Below are positions 51,281 to 59,771 of a DNA stretch of 64,000 bases, piece after piece (the first letter of the stretch is position 1; every line of letters starts with the position of its first letter). The stretch is taken from assembly GCF_000721175.1 (NCBI RefSeq), contig NZ_JOEZ01000005.1, positions 146,121 to 210,120 on the forward strand, read 5' to 3'. Made by a program: the position numbers and the translations under genes. The notes under the pieces were generated by a model. That model had not been told where the DNA came from. It did no database searches and worked only from the letters and a program-made list of their open reading frames with translations. The stretch comes from Streptomyces anulatus. GTDB taxonomy: Bacteria > Actinomycetota > Actinomycetes > Streptomycetales > Streptomycetaceae.

Positions 51281-51308
51281 GTCCGGGGCGGGGCCGGCGG
51301 CCCCGGAC
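51281..51308. terminator. Hairpin between convergent genes
   Basis: GTCCGGGGC (51281-51289) with GCCCCGGAC (51300-51308), loop 10 nt. Confidence 0.6.
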
Positions 51309-51343
51309 GGAGCGCCCCCGCGCCCGCCGGGAAGGTTCCGCCG

Positions 51344-52465
51344 TCACCCCGCCCGAGCACCCGCCGTGGGCAGGGTGACTTCGAAGCGGCAACCGCCCAT
51401 CACATTGCGCACGGCTGCCCGCCCTTGGTGGGCCTCGACGATGCCCGCCACGATGGCCAGGCCGAGCCCTGCTCCGGCCGGCGGTGTACGGGCGTGGTTA
51501 CCGCGCCAGCCGGTGTCGAAGACGCGCGGCAGGTCCTCCTCGGGGATGCCGCCGCAACTGTCGGTGACGGACAGGACGACACCGCCCTCGGTGCGCTGTG
51601 CGGCCACCGCGACGGTGCCGTCGGAGGGAGTGCGATGGATCGCGTTCACGAGGAGGTTCCCCAGGACGCGGCTCATCTCCTTGCTGTCGACCTCCACCGG
51701 CACCCGGTCGACCGCTTCGCCCACCAGGCGTACCCCGTGCTCCCGGGCGAGCGGGTCCGCCCCGGCCATGGCGTCGGCGACCAGGTCGTACACGGAGATC
51801 CGGGCGCGGCTCAGGGCGAGGGCGCCCGCGTGGATGCGGGACAGCTCGAATAGGTCACCGACCAGGGTGTCGAGGCGTTCGACCTCGGTGCGGATCTGGC
51901 GCAGATAGCGGTCGGGATCGGCGGCCACACCGTCCTCCAGGGCCTCGGACATGGCGCGCAGTCCTGCGAGCGGGGTACGCAGGTCGTGCGAGATCCAGGC
52001 CACCAGCTCTCGCCGTGATGCCTCCAGGGCCCGTTCCCGGCGCCTGGACTCCGCCAGCTTGGCACTGCTGGACTCCAGCTCCGCGCTCAGCGCCGTCAGT
52101 TCCGCGGTCGCCGCCCGCGCGGGCGCGGCGAAGCTGCCCCCGTCACCGAACGATCGGGCCGCCTCGGTCAGGGCCACGCTGCGGGCGACCACCCAGCGGC
52201 CGAGCAGCAGGGCGGTGGCCAGCGAGACCACGGCGGCCATCGCCACGACGATCACGATCACGTTCAGGTCGTGCGGCGACAGGAACATCTCCCAGGCCAC
52301 GGCCAGGGTTCCGAGCAGCATGGCGAGGACCGCGACGGCCGCGACGACGGTCAGAGTGACCACGAGGGAACGGTGCCGCAGGAGCCGCAGCGCCAGGGCG
52401 CCGAGCAGACCGGCGACCGCGGCGCCCAGGAAGGCCAGCAGGGCGATGACGAGGATGTCCAGCAT
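51344..52465 (-). CDS. Sensor histidine kinase
   Basis: 373 residues. Two membrane helices (about 3-27 and 35-58), then a third near 70-90 leading to a HAMP-like linker. The phospho-acceptor is His160 in WISHDLRTPLAGLRAM. The N-box is LGNLLVNAIHRTPSDG, the G1 box is VTDSCGGIPEEDL and the G2 box is GAGLGLAIVAGIVEAHQG. There is almost no extracytoplasmic sensor loop, so it probably senses membrane state. It is 6 nt downstream of its response regulator. Confidence 0.92.
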   Translation of the reverse strand: MLDILVIALLAFLGAAVAGLLGALALRLLRHRSLVVTLTVVAAVAVLAMLLGTLAVAWEMFLSPHDLNVIVIVVAMAAVVSLATALLLGRWVVARSVALTEAARSFGDGGSFAAPARAATAELTALSAELESSSAKLAESRRRERALEASRRELVAWISHDLRTPLAGLRAMSEALEDGVAADPDRYLRQIRTEVERLDTLVGDLFELSRIHAGALALSRARISVYDLVADAMAGADPLAREHGVRLVGEAVDRVPVEVDSKEMSRVLGNLLVNAIHRTPSDGTVAVAAQRTEGGVVLSVTDSCGGIPEEDLPRVFDTGWRGNHARTPPAGAGLGLAIVAGIVEAHQGRAAVRNVMGGCRFEVTLPTAGARAG

Positions 52466-52471
52466 GGGTGC

Positions 52472-53329
52472 TCAGCCCCCGGTCGAGGTGGAGTGCCCCG
52501 GCCGGCCGGACTGCGCGGGTCCGCCGGACTGTCCGGGCCGGTCGGACGGCCGGCCGGGCTCCGCGGGTCCGCCGGACTGCGCAGTCCGGTCGGGCTGTCC
52601 GGGCCCGCCCTCGCATGCGTCATCCGGCAGGTCGAGGCGGTAGCCCATGCCCCACACCGTCTGGATCAGCCGCGGCCTGGCCGGGTCGTCCTCGACCTTT
52701 CCGCGCAGCCTGCGGATGTGGACCGTGACGGTCGACAGGTCGCCGAACTCCCAGCCCCACACCTCGCGCATCAGTTCCTCACGGCCGACCGCCCGGCCCG
52801 GGTTCCGCAGGAGGAAGACCAGCAGATCGAACTCCCGCATGGTCAGAGCCAGATCGGTCCCGCTCTTGGACGCGTGGCGTGCCACCGGGTCCACCCGGAG
52901 GCCGTCCGCCAGCAGCGGTGCGCCCGGGCCGGGGGCCGGAGCGGTGCGGCTGCGGCGCAGGACCGACTCGACGCGCAGGACGAGTTCGCGAGGGCTGAAC
53001 GGCTTGGTGACGTAGTCGTCGGCCCCCACCTCCAGGCCGAGGATCCGGTCGTCCTCGTCACCGCGTGCCGTCAGCATGATGACCGGTACGGGCGCCTCCG
53101 CACGCAGTCGGCGGCAGACCTCCAGACCGTCCATGCCGGGCAGCATCAGGTCCAGGACGACCAGGTCGGGCCGGTGCCGCGCGGCGCACTCCAGGGCCGC
53201 CGGTCCGTCGTCGGCGCGGGTGACCTCGTACCCGGCGCGGCCCAGGTACCCCGCGACGACCTCGGCCACGGTCAGGTCGTCGTCCACGACGAGCACGCGG
53301 AGCCCGGCGTCCAGCGGTGGTGTCTGCAT
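52472..53329 (-). CDS. OmpR/PhoB-type response regulator
   Basis: 285 residues. Receiver domain: VLVVDDDLTVAEVV, phospho-acceptor Asp60 in VVLDLMLPG, Lys in DDYVTKPFSPREL. The winged helix is typical (LTMREFDLLVFLLRNPGRAVG...STVTVHIRRLRGKVEDD). The ~45-residue C-terminal tail is built from repeats around GPGQPDR and AQSGGPA, matching a GC-rich DNA repeat at about 52490-52610. This is unusual for the family and probably disordered. First gene of the operon with the kinase. Confidence 0.92.
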   Translation of the reverse strand: MQTPPLDAGLRVLVVDDDLTVAEVVAGYLGRAGYEVTRADDGPAALECAARHRPDLVVLDLMLPGMDGLEVCRRLRAEAPVPVIMLTARGDEDDRILGLEVGADDYVTKPFSPRELVLRVESVLRRSRTAPAPGPGAPLLADGLRVDPVARHASKSGTDLALTMREFDLLVFLLRNPGRAVGREELMREVWGWEFGDLSTVTVHIRRLRGKVEDDPARPRLIQTVWGMGYRLDLPDDACEGGPGQPDRTAQSGGPAEPGRPSDRPGQSGGPAQSGRPGHSTSTGG

Positions 53330-53520
53330 GGGCCCAGCCTCGCACCGGTCGGCGCCGACCGGCGCGTCCGGCCCCGGTCCAGCCGCCGACGTTCCGCTTT
53401 CGTAAGAACCTGAAGTCCCTTATGTCCACTGCGCCTTCGTAGGGTGAAGGCCATGTCCCTCACCCTGGCCGGCGGCGCCGCCGCCCCTGCCGCAACACCT
53501 CCCGGGGGGCCCGCACTCCG

Positions 53521-53748
53521 GTGCCGGGGGCGTCCGGTCCCGTCGCGTCACGGGTCGGGGACACGGTGTTCCACCACCGCGAAGGCGACAACCCGGGAAC
53601 CGTCGTCGGCATACGAAGACCCTGGTGGGCCCTGTTCGGGCGCGTCTACTGGGTCCAGTGGCGCGAGGGCGTCCTTCCCGTTCCGATGCACACCGGGTTA
53701 CGGCCCGTGCCCGACACCCGGCAGGCCCGAAGAGAGGCAGGACCATGA
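53521..53748 (+). CDS. Small hypothetical protein
   Basis: 75 residues with a plausible globular core (RVGDTVFHHREGDNPGTVVG; WWALFGRVYWVQWREG) and a stop that overlaps the next start (ATGA). That overlap is the main reason to believe it. The start is uncertain because no Shine-Dalgarno precedes the GTG at 53521. Confidence 0.6.
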   Translation: MPGASGPVASRVGDTVFHHREGDNPGTVVGIRRPWWALFGRVYWVQWREGVLPVPMHTGLRPVPDTRQARREAGP

Positions 53749-54335
53749 CCACGCACGATCCGCAGCAGGCGGACGCTCCGAAGCGACGGCGATCGCGCGG
53801 GCCCGTGCTCGCCGGCGGGCTGATCGCCGCCACGCTGGTCGTGAGCGCGGGGCTGTACTGGTTCCAGCCCTGGAAGCTGTGGCAGGACAGGACCGTACGC
53901 GAGGAACTGGCCGTCCCCACCGCCCCGCCGGAGGCCGCGCCGCCTTCCCCCGGCGCCTCCCGGTCCACGGCGCCGCCGGAACCGAAGACGCTGGCGACCG
54001 GTGAGCTGATCAGCCACGAGCACCGCACGACCGGCACGGTCAAGGTGGTCCGCCTGCCCGACGGCTCGCGGACTCTGCGCCTGGAGGGCCTGGACACCAG
54101 CAACGGCCCCGATCTGTACGTCTGGATCACCGACGCTCCGGTCAAGGAGGGCAAGGAGGGCTGGAAGGTGTTCGACGACGGCGCGTACGAGAGCCTCGGC
54201 AAGCTCAAGGGCAACAAGGGCGACCAGAACTACGCCCTGCCGGCCGGCATCGACCTCGACGAGTTCACCGGCGTGAGCATCTGGTGTGCCCGGTTCGGCG
54301 TTTCCTTCGGGGCAGCCGAACTCACCCCCGCCTGA
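53745..54335 (+). CDS. Membrane-anchored DM13-domain protein
   Basis: 196 residues from an ATG behind GAGGCAGGACC. One N-terminal membrane helix (GPVLAGGLIAATLVVSAGLYW), a Pro/Ala-rich linker, then a DM13 domain (LATGELISHEHRTTGTVKVV...PDLYVWITDAP...VSIWCARFGVSFG) with the conserved Cys. DM13 domains are proposed to be redox or electron-transfer modules. It is just upstream of a methyltransferase on the other strand. Possibly controlled by the neighbouring two-component system. Confidence 0.85.
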   Translation: MTTHDPQQADAPKRRRSRGPVLAGGLIAATLVVSAGLYWFQPWKLWQDRTVREELAVPTAPPEAAPPSPGASRSTAPPEPKTLATGELISHEHRTTGTVKVVRLPDGSRTLRLEGLDTSNGPDLYVWITDAPVKEGKEGWKVFDDGAYESLGKLKGNKGDQNYALPAGIDLDEFTGVSIWCARFGVSFGAAELTPA

Positions 54336-54409
54336 GCCCGGCCCGGCGGACGTCCGCCCGCAACGCCCGAAGGCGGCCGCTTGGTCGAGGCGGCCCGCGG
54401 GCGGGCGGC

Positions 54410-55066
54410 TCAGTCCCGGATCCCGGCGCGGCGGACGGCGACGACGTTGTCGGTCACGGTCGCCGTCTCGCCGCCGGGCCCGGTGGCGGTCCGCCGGGGC
54501 GCGTGGCACCGCTCGGTCCGCCATCCGTCGCCGAGCCGCAGGGAAGCGAGTACGTCCTCGGGTGCGGGGAACCGCACGTCCTCGTTGCCGTCCCGCCAGG
54601 ACCAGGGGGCATGCGAGGCGTGCTCGACCAGCACCAGGAGGCCGCCGGGGGCGACGGCGCCGGCCGCGCGCCGGAGCACCTGCTCGCGGGGGATCTCCAC
54701 GGGGGTGTGGAAGTAGCTGGCGGCCACCAGGCCGAACATCCCGTCGGGGAAGGACCGTGCCAGATCGTGCCGGCTCGGGTGGACCAGGTCGGCCAGCCCG
54801 GCCGCGTCCGCCCCGGCGGCGACCCGGCCCAGTGCGGTCGCCGAGACGTCGACGGCGGTGACGTCCCAGCCGAGCGAGGCGAGCCAGAGCGCGTCACCGC
54901 CGTGCCCGCAGCCGAGATCCAGCGCCCGGCCTCCGCCGCCCGGTTCGGGGGCCAGGGCGGTGACGACCTCGGCGAGGACGACGTTGGGCCGGGTGCCCCA
55001 CCGCGCGTCGACGGCGGCGTAATGGCTCTCCCAGAAGGCGGCGGACTCGGTGGCGTCGCTGCTCAT
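54410..55066 (-). CDS. Class I SAM-dependent methyltransferase
   Basis: 218 residues. SAM motif I is ALDLGCGHGGDALWLASLGW; the acidic end of strand 2 is VTAVDVSATAL. AFWESHYAAVDARWGTRPNVVL at the N-terminus is typical of small TehB/thiopurine-like enzymes. Divergent from an XRE-cupin regulator that probably controls it. Substrate unknown. Confidence 0.88.
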   Translation of the reverse strand: MSSDATESAAFWESHYAAVDARWGTRPNVVLAEVVTALAPEPGGGGRALDLGCGHGGDALWLASLGWDVTAVDVSATALGRVAAGADAAGLADLVHPSRHDLARSFPDGMFGLVAASYFHTPVEIPREQVLRRAAGAVAPGGLLVLVEHASHAPWSWRDGNEDVRFPAPEDVLASLRLGDGWRTERCHAPRRTATGPGGETATVTDNVVAVRRAGIRD

Positions 55067-55185
55067 CGCGGTTCCCTTTCATGCACGTGGAGGCCGCTCC
55101 GGACGAGCACCCCGCTGGAACAGGAAGATGCGCCGCGGCCTGCCACCCTTGCAAGCTCCCATGCCGTTTCGGCAACCTGACGGAC

Positions 55186-55824
55186 ATGGCAGCCATGGAA
55201 GCAGCGGCAGGGCACACCCCCAGGGGCGGCAAGGACGGCGTACTGGCCGCAGTAGGCCCCCGGCTGCGGGAGTTGCGGCGCAGGCACGGAATGACGCTGG
55301 CCGAGCTGGCGGAGCGGACCGGGATCAACGAGAGCACGCTGTCCCGCCTGGAGGGCGGCACGCGCAAGCCCACGCTGGAACTGCTGCTTCCGCTGGCGGA
55401 GGTCCACGCGGTGCCGCTGGACGAACTGGTGGGCGCACCGCGCACGGGCGACCCGCGCATCCACCTCCGCCCGGTCACCCGGGAAGGCCTCACGTACGTA
55501 CCGCTGAGCCGCCCCGGCGGGGTCCAGGCCCACAAGCTGCTGATCCCTCCGAGGCCGACGGGCACCGAGCCGACCCTGCGCACCCACGAGGGCTTCGAGT
55601 GGCTGTACGTGCTGGCCGGGCGGCTCCGGCTGATCCTGGGCGAACGGACGCTGGTCCTGAAGCCGGGCGAGGCGGCCGAGTTCGACACGCACGTGCCGCA
55701 CTGGCTCGGCCCCGACGACGACCGGACCGTGGAACTGCTGGTCCTCTTCGGCCACCAGGGCGAACGGGCCCACCTGAGGGCCCGCCAGGAGCCTTTGCGA
55801 GGATCAGCCGATGGGACCCATTGA
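55186..55824 (+). CDS. XRE-cupin transcriptional regulator
   Basis: About 212 residues from the ATG at 55186 (possibly 55195; leaderless). HTH: LRELRRRHGMTLAELAERTGINESTLSRLEGG is the DNA-binding region (about 28-60). Cupin: EGFEWLYVLAGRLRLILGE...GEAAEFDTHVPHWLG. Such regulators sense small ligands of the adjacent enzyme. It overlaps the next gene by 14 nt. A frame extension to 55081 would cover the promoter and is unlikely. Confidence 0.88.
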   Translation: MAAMEAAAGHTPRGGKDGVLAAVGPRLRELRRRHGMTLAELAERTGINESTLSRLEGGTRKPTLELLLPLAEVHAVPLDELVGAPRTGDPRIHLRPVTREGLTYVPLSRPGGVQAHKLLIPPRPTGTEPTLRTHEGFEWLYVLAGRLRLILGERTLVLKPGEAAEFDTHVPHWLGPDDDRTVELLVLFGHQGERAHLRARQEPLRGSADGTH

Positions 55825-56539
55825 CGCGGCATCCGTACGGCACTCGCCCTCGACCTGGCAACAGCCCTGCCCCGCACCGGCGTCGGTCGAGCGCAGCGCC
55901 CTGACCGAAGCACTCGCGGAACGCGTCCTGGCCGTCGGTCCGGGCCGGCTGCTCGTGGGCATCGACGGCTTCACGGCGGCGGGGAAGACGAGCTTCGGCC
56001 ACGAACTGGCCGAGCGCATAGCGGCGTCGGGCCGCCCGGTGCTCCGCGCCACGCTGGACGACTTCAAGAACCCGTGGAAGGACCGCCACCTGTACGACCG
56101 GGAGTCGGGCGAGGGCTACTACCGCAACGCGTACGACTACGACGCGGCCAAGCGCCTCCTGCTGGACCCCGCCCGCTCCCCGGAGGCGGCGTCCTGCGCA
56201 CTGTGCTCCATCGACCCGCTGACGCAGGAGAACCACGCGGCCGACACGGCCCCCCTCGCCCCGGACTCGGTGCTGATCGTGGACGGCGTCTTCGCGTTCC
56301 GCCCCGAGATCGACGCGTACTGGGACTTCCGCGTCTGGATGGACGTGGACGCCGAACTCTCCGTGAGCCGGGGTGCGGAACGCGACCGGAACTGGGCGGG
56401 CTCGGACGCTGAGGCGATCCACCGCGACCGCTACCTGGTGGCGGAGCGCCTGTATCTCGATGAGGTGGACCCGCTGCCGAGGATGGACGCCGTCGTGGAC
56501 AACACGGACTTCGCACGGCCGCGGCTGATCACGGGCTGA
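55811..56539 (+). CDS. Uridine-kinase-like P-loop protein
   Basis: 242 residues. Walker A is VGIDGFTAAGKTSF (about residue 49). DDFKNPWKDRHLYDRESGEGYY and IVDGVFAFRPEIDAYWDFRVW are typical of uridine/phosphoribulokinase-like proteins. It would phosphorylate a nucleoside or small alcohol with ATP. The start overlaps the regulator gene, so the two are cotranscribed. Confidence 0.85.
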   Translation: MGPIDAASVRHSPSTWQQPCPAPASVERSALTEALAERVLAVGPGRLLVGIDGFTAAGKTSFGHELAERIAASGRPVLRATLDDFKNPWKDRHLYDRESGEGYYRNAYDYDAAKRLLLDPARSPEAASCALCSIDPLTQENHAADTAPLAPDSVLIVDGVFAFRPEIDAYWDFRVWMDVDAELSVSRGAERDRNWAGSDAEAIHRDRYLVAERLYLDEVDPLPRMDAVVDNTDFARPRLITG

Positions 56540-56653
56540 GCCCGCCGCGCTCCTTCGCGGGCAGGCGCGTCGGCGGGCGCAGGGCCGGCGAATTCGTGTG
56601 CTCGGGCGGGCCGGGCCGGAAAATCCACGTGCTCGGGCGGGAAGGGCCGCGTT

Positions 56654-56734
56654 ATGGTCATTCACATGAACGTCACCGGCCTGAGCACCACCGCGACCGC
56701 GCGAGCGACCAGCTCGCCGGTTGCCGCCGCCTGA
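56654..56734 (+). CDS. Leader peptide of the AlaRS-like gene
   Basis: 26 codons (22 from a second ATG at 56666) behind GGGAAGGG. The peptide is rich in Thr and Ala and ends PVAAA, with three consecutive GCC Ala codons directly before TGA. A U-rich tract follows, then two competing hairpin halves: GACCGGAAACGGTC at 56755 and GACCGAACGGTC at 56807. This is the layout of a ribosome-mediated attenuator responding to Ala-tRNA. Regulation is inferred. Confidence 0.55.
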   Translation: MVIHMNVTGLSTTATARATSSPVAAA

Positions 56735-56754
56735 CCTTCTTTCTTTCCCCCGGC

Positions 56755-56818
56755 GACCGGAAACGGTCCGTCGGCAGTGCCGTGGAGCCTCTGACCCCGG
56801 CCGGGTGACCGAACGGTC
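56755..56818 (+). promoter_or_regulatory. Putative attenuator, alternative hairpins
   Basis: Two near-identical 5-bp hairpins (GAAA loop at 56755-56768; 56807-56818) whose arms are interchangeable, so pairing of the first with the second gives a mutually exclusive long-range fold. They lie 20-85 nt after the Ala-ending leader peptide. Confidence 0.45.
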
Positions 56819-56864
56819 CCGTTCTCCGGTGCCTCCCCCGCCGCAACGCGAAGGAGCCACTCCC

Positions 56865-58040
56865 ATGCATTCGGACCAGCTGGTCAGGACGTTCGTCGAG
56901 TACTACGAAGAGCGCGGCCACCGCCGGATCACCGGCTCGACCCTGCTGCCACCACCCGGCGACTCCGTGCTCTTCACCACCTCCGGCATGCACCCGCTCA
57001 CCCCGTACCTGGAGGGCCGCCCCCATCCGCTGGGCAAGCGGCTCGTCAACGTACAGCGCTGTCTGCGCACCACGGACCTGGACGAGGTCGGAGACGCCAC
57101 CCACCTCACCGTCTTCGAGATGCTCGGCACCTGGTCGCTGGGCGACTACGAGGGCCCGGTCAGTCTCGACTGGGGGTACGGGCTGCTCACCGAGGGCCTG
57201 GGCGTCGACCCCGGCCTGCTGCACGCCACCGCCTTCGCCGGCGACGGCCGGACAGGGCCGGACACCGCTTCTGTCGAGCTGTGGCAGCGCCTCGGCGTCC
57301 CCGTGGAACTCACCGTGGAGGACAACTGGTGGCCCAACGGATCCGGCGGACCTGTCGGACCGTGCGGCCCCGACTCGGAGATCTTCCTGTGGAGCGGTGA
57401 CGGCCCGCCGCAGTCGACGCCCACCCGCGACGACCGCTGGGTGGAGGTGTGGAACCACGTGACGATGACCCACCGCCGGCTCGACGACGGCTCCCTCGTA
57501 CCGCTTCCGCAGCGCAACGTCGACACCGGACTCGGCCTGGAGCGGCTGGCCTCACTGCTCCAGGGCACGTCGTCCGTCTTCGAGTGCGACGTCTTCGAGC
57601 CCTGGCGCCGCCTCGTGCCGGCCCTGTGGACCCTGGAAGAACCTTCGCTGCGCCTGGTCTGCGACCATCTGCGCTCGGCCGTCGTGCTGTTCGGCGACGG
57701 CGTGCGCCCGGCCAGCACGGGCCAGGGCTACGTGCTGCGCCGCCTGCTACGACGCGTACTCACCGTGCTCCGGCGGGAGGACGCCTCGCACGGCATCGAA
57801 GACCTGCCGGAAGAGCTGGTCGGGCACTCCTCGGACCACTTCCGGCAGGACATGCGCCCGGGCGACGTGCTGCGGATGCTGCGCGAAGAGGAGCACCGGT
57901 TCGACCGGCTCCTGGAACGTGGCCGACGGGTGCTCACCCGGCCCCGGTTCCAAGGCCCTCTGAGCGAGGAGGACTTCCACCACCTCCACGACACCCATGG
58001 ACTGCCGCGCGATCTGATCACGGGCCTGCGTGAGGAGTGA
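56865..58040 (+). CDS. Stand-alone alanyl-tRNA-synthetase-like catalytic domain
   Basis: 391 residues, ATG behind AAGGAG. AlaRS-type class II motifs: VLFTTSGMHPLTPYLEG (about 35-51), VQRCLRTTDLDEVGDATH (motif 2 region, 63-80), TVFEMLGTWSLGDYE and motif 3 NVDTGLGLERL (218-228). The editing and C-Ala domains of full AlaRS (~870 residues) are absent. It could be an auxiliary or resistance synthetase, a tRNA-dependent biosynthetic enzyme, or an amino-acid activator. It has its own leader peptide. Confidence 0.85.
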   Translation: MHSDQLVRTFVEYYEERGHRRITGSTLLPPPGDSVLFTTSGMHPLTPYLEGRPHPLGKRLVNVQRCLRTTDLDEVGDATHLTVFEMLGTWSLGDYEGPVSLDWGYGLLTEGLGVDPGLLHATAFAGDGRTGPDTASVELWQRLGVPVELTVEDNWWPNGSGGPVGPCGPDSEIFLWSGDGPPQSTPTRDDRWVEVWNHVTMTHRRLDDGSLVPLPQRNVDTGLGLERLASLLQGTSSVFECDVFEPWRRLVPALWTLEEPSLRLVCDHLRSAVVLFGDGVRPASTGQGYVLRRLLRRVLTVLRREDASHGIEDLPEELVGHSSDHFRQDMRPGDVLRMLREEEHRFDRLLERGRRVLTRPRFQGPLSEEDFHHLHDTHGLPRDLITGLREE

Positions 58041-58108
58041 TGGAGCGCGGCGGTCCGCGCCCGTACTCGGCGATCGACTGCCCGGCCGGGGTGGGCCGCT
58101 TTCCGGCA

Positions 58109-59230
58109 TCAGAGGCCGGAGAACCCAACTCGCCGCAGGTGGAGTTCGGAGCGCACGAGTTCGAGAAGGCGGCCCGCCCAGTTGCGGCCCCGGCCGCCGC
58201 TGTCGCCCCAGTAGGTCGAGTCCACGTCCTCGTAGATCAGGGTGGCGTCGTCCGTCTCCAGCAGGATCTCGGCCAGCTCGGGATGCTGGTCGTACTTGGC
58301 GCGCAGCAGGCTCGTCATGACGGCGGTGCGGACGTGGGTCCAGTCCTCGCGGCGCGATGGTCCGGCCGCCAGCTTGCGTGCTGCGGCAGAGGTGTCCGCT
58401 GCGGCGACCGCGTCGTGGGCCTCCGGATCGGCGACTGACAGAGCCCAGTAGGCGTGGGCGACGGAGGGGTAGACGATCTTCTTCACGGTGATCGGGGCTG
58501 GGTAGTCGTTGCGCAGGCCGCCCTGGCCGGGGTGGGCCTCGGGCTCGCGTGGAAAGGTGTGGTGGAGAGTGATCGCCGGGTTGTGGGGAGCCGTCGGTCC
58601 GTCCGCGCGGGCCCGCGTGTCCCGTTCGGCCATCCAACGGGCCCGGTCCTCGAAGTACGCGAGAGCCCGTTCGTACGAGTCCTGGGTGACCGGCGGGTCG
58701 GGCGGCAGGTACGTCGTGCCGCCGGGGCCCGCCACCAGCACGCGCAGCGGCCAGTCCTTGCTGTCCATGTCCCCCAGGGCGTAACGGCGTTGCGATACCG
58801 GGATGGACAGGAAGGCGTTACGGGCCGCCGTCCGGTTTTCCTCCGTCCGGTCGGCGAGGAAGACGTCCACGGCGGCCAGGCAGCGGTCGGTCGAATCGGG
58901 GCGGCCGTTCAGCTGGTCGATGGCGTCGCGGACCTCGGTGGCGAACAACTCGGGCGTGAGCTGACTCCGGGGCTCGCCGAACGTCCAGCGCGCCAGACCG
59001 TGTGCGGACGCCTCGGCGCCTTCCGGGAACGTGGTGGCCACCCAGCCGGTCCGGAGTTTCTCCTCGAACTCCTCGAAGGTCACCAGACCCCAGCAGTCGA
59101 TGAGCCCGTCGGCGTAGATGACGAGGTCGGTGAGGAAGTAGGAGCTTCCGTTGCGGATGAAGGCGTGGCGCCAGGTTCCGGGTATGCGGACGCCGTCCGC
59201 TGTGCGATGGGTGATCCGTCTGGCGGTCAT
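58109..59230 (-). CDS. NADAR-domain protein with N-terminal DUF
   Basis: 373 residues. The C-terminal ~140 residues match the NADAR (YbiA-like) fold: VAHAYWALSVADPEAHDAV, W-x-x-V-R-x-x-V-M-x-x-L-L-R-A-K-Y, ILLETDDATLIYEDV and YWGDSGGRGRNWAGRLLELV. NADAR enzymes cleave N-glycosidic bonds in NAD/riboflavin-related or ADP-ribosylated substrates, and some reverse guanine ADP-ribosylation of DNA. The N-terminal ~90 residues (HAFIRNGSSYFLTDLVIYAD) form a separate small domain I do not recognise; the middle is helical. Confidence 0.8.
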   Translation of the reverse strand: MTARRITHRTADGVRIPGTWRHAFIRNGSSYFLTDLVIYADGLIDCWGLVTFEEFEEKLRTGWVATTFPEGAEASAHGLARWTFGEPRSQLTPELFATEVRDAIDQLNGRPDSTDRCLAAVDVFLADRTEENRTAARNAFLSIPVSQRRYALGDMDSKDWPLRVLVAGPGGTTYLPPDPPVTQDSYERALAYFEDRARWMAERDTRARADGPTAPHNPAITLHHTFPREPEAHPGQGGLRNDYPAPITVKKIVYPSVAHAYWALSVADPEAHDAVAAADTSAAARKLAAGPSRREDWTHVRTAVMTSLLRAKYDQHPELAEILLETDDATLIYEDVDSTYWGDSGGRGRNWAGRLLELVRSELHLRRVGFSGL

Positions 59231-59303
59231 CCGGCCATTGTGCCGCGAGCGAGCCCGTCGGCACGCTCCGTAGTCCGACTCCGGTGCTTACTAGGTTTGG
59301 ATC

Positions 59304-59699
59304 ATGGAGATCACGTACGAGTGGCGGGGCGACGTCGACAACGCGGCGCTCAATGAGCTGCATGCCAAAGGGTTCGATCATCCGGTCGGGCAGACGGACT
59401 GGCGCGCAAGGCTGGAACGTCACAGCCTCGGCTGGGTCTGCGCCCGGGAAGGTGATCGTTTGGTGGGCTTCGTCAACGTCGCCTGGGACGGCGGCGTTCA
59501 TGCGTTCATCCTGGACACGGTCGTGGCTCAGAGCAACCGATCGAACGGAGTCGGATCCGCGCTGATCGCGGCAGCAGCTGACGGATGCCGTGCTGCGGGC
59601 TGTGAGTGGCTGCATGTCGACTTCGAAGAACACTTGCGACCGTTCTACTTCGATGCATGCGGTTTCAGCGAAACGGTGGCAGGACTGATCGCTCTGTGA
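59304..59699 (+). CDS. GNAT acetyltransferase
   Basis: 131 residues. Acetyl-CoA loop region: LDTVVAQSNRSNGVGSALI (variant of R/Q-x-x-G-x-G/A). Ends FYFDACGFSETVAGLIAL. It is a single compact GNAT domain; the substrate is unknown. The lower-GC codon usage (AAT, CAT, TTC/TTT mix) differs somewhat from the core genes. Confidence 0.88.
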   Translation: MEITYEWRGDVDNAALNELHAKGFDHPVGQTDWRARLERHSLGWVCAREGDRLVGFVNVAWDGGVHAFILDTVVAQSNRSNGVGSALIAAAADGCRAAGCEWLHVDFEEHLRPFYFDACGFSETVAGLIAL

Positions 59700-59771
59700 C
59701 CTGAGGGCCCCCGGCCGGGCGTGGCCCCCCTGTTGACCCGCTCGGTGCGCACGAGCGGAAACCGGCACGGG

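Noticed and set aside
51161..51853. 230-codon plus-strand ORF over the histidine kinase end
   Set aside because: Antisense to conserved HATPase motifs.
56540..56864. T-box riboswitch before the AlaRS-like gene
   Set aside because: No T-box sequence or Stem I features; actinobacterial T-boxes I know precede ileS. A leader peptide fits better.
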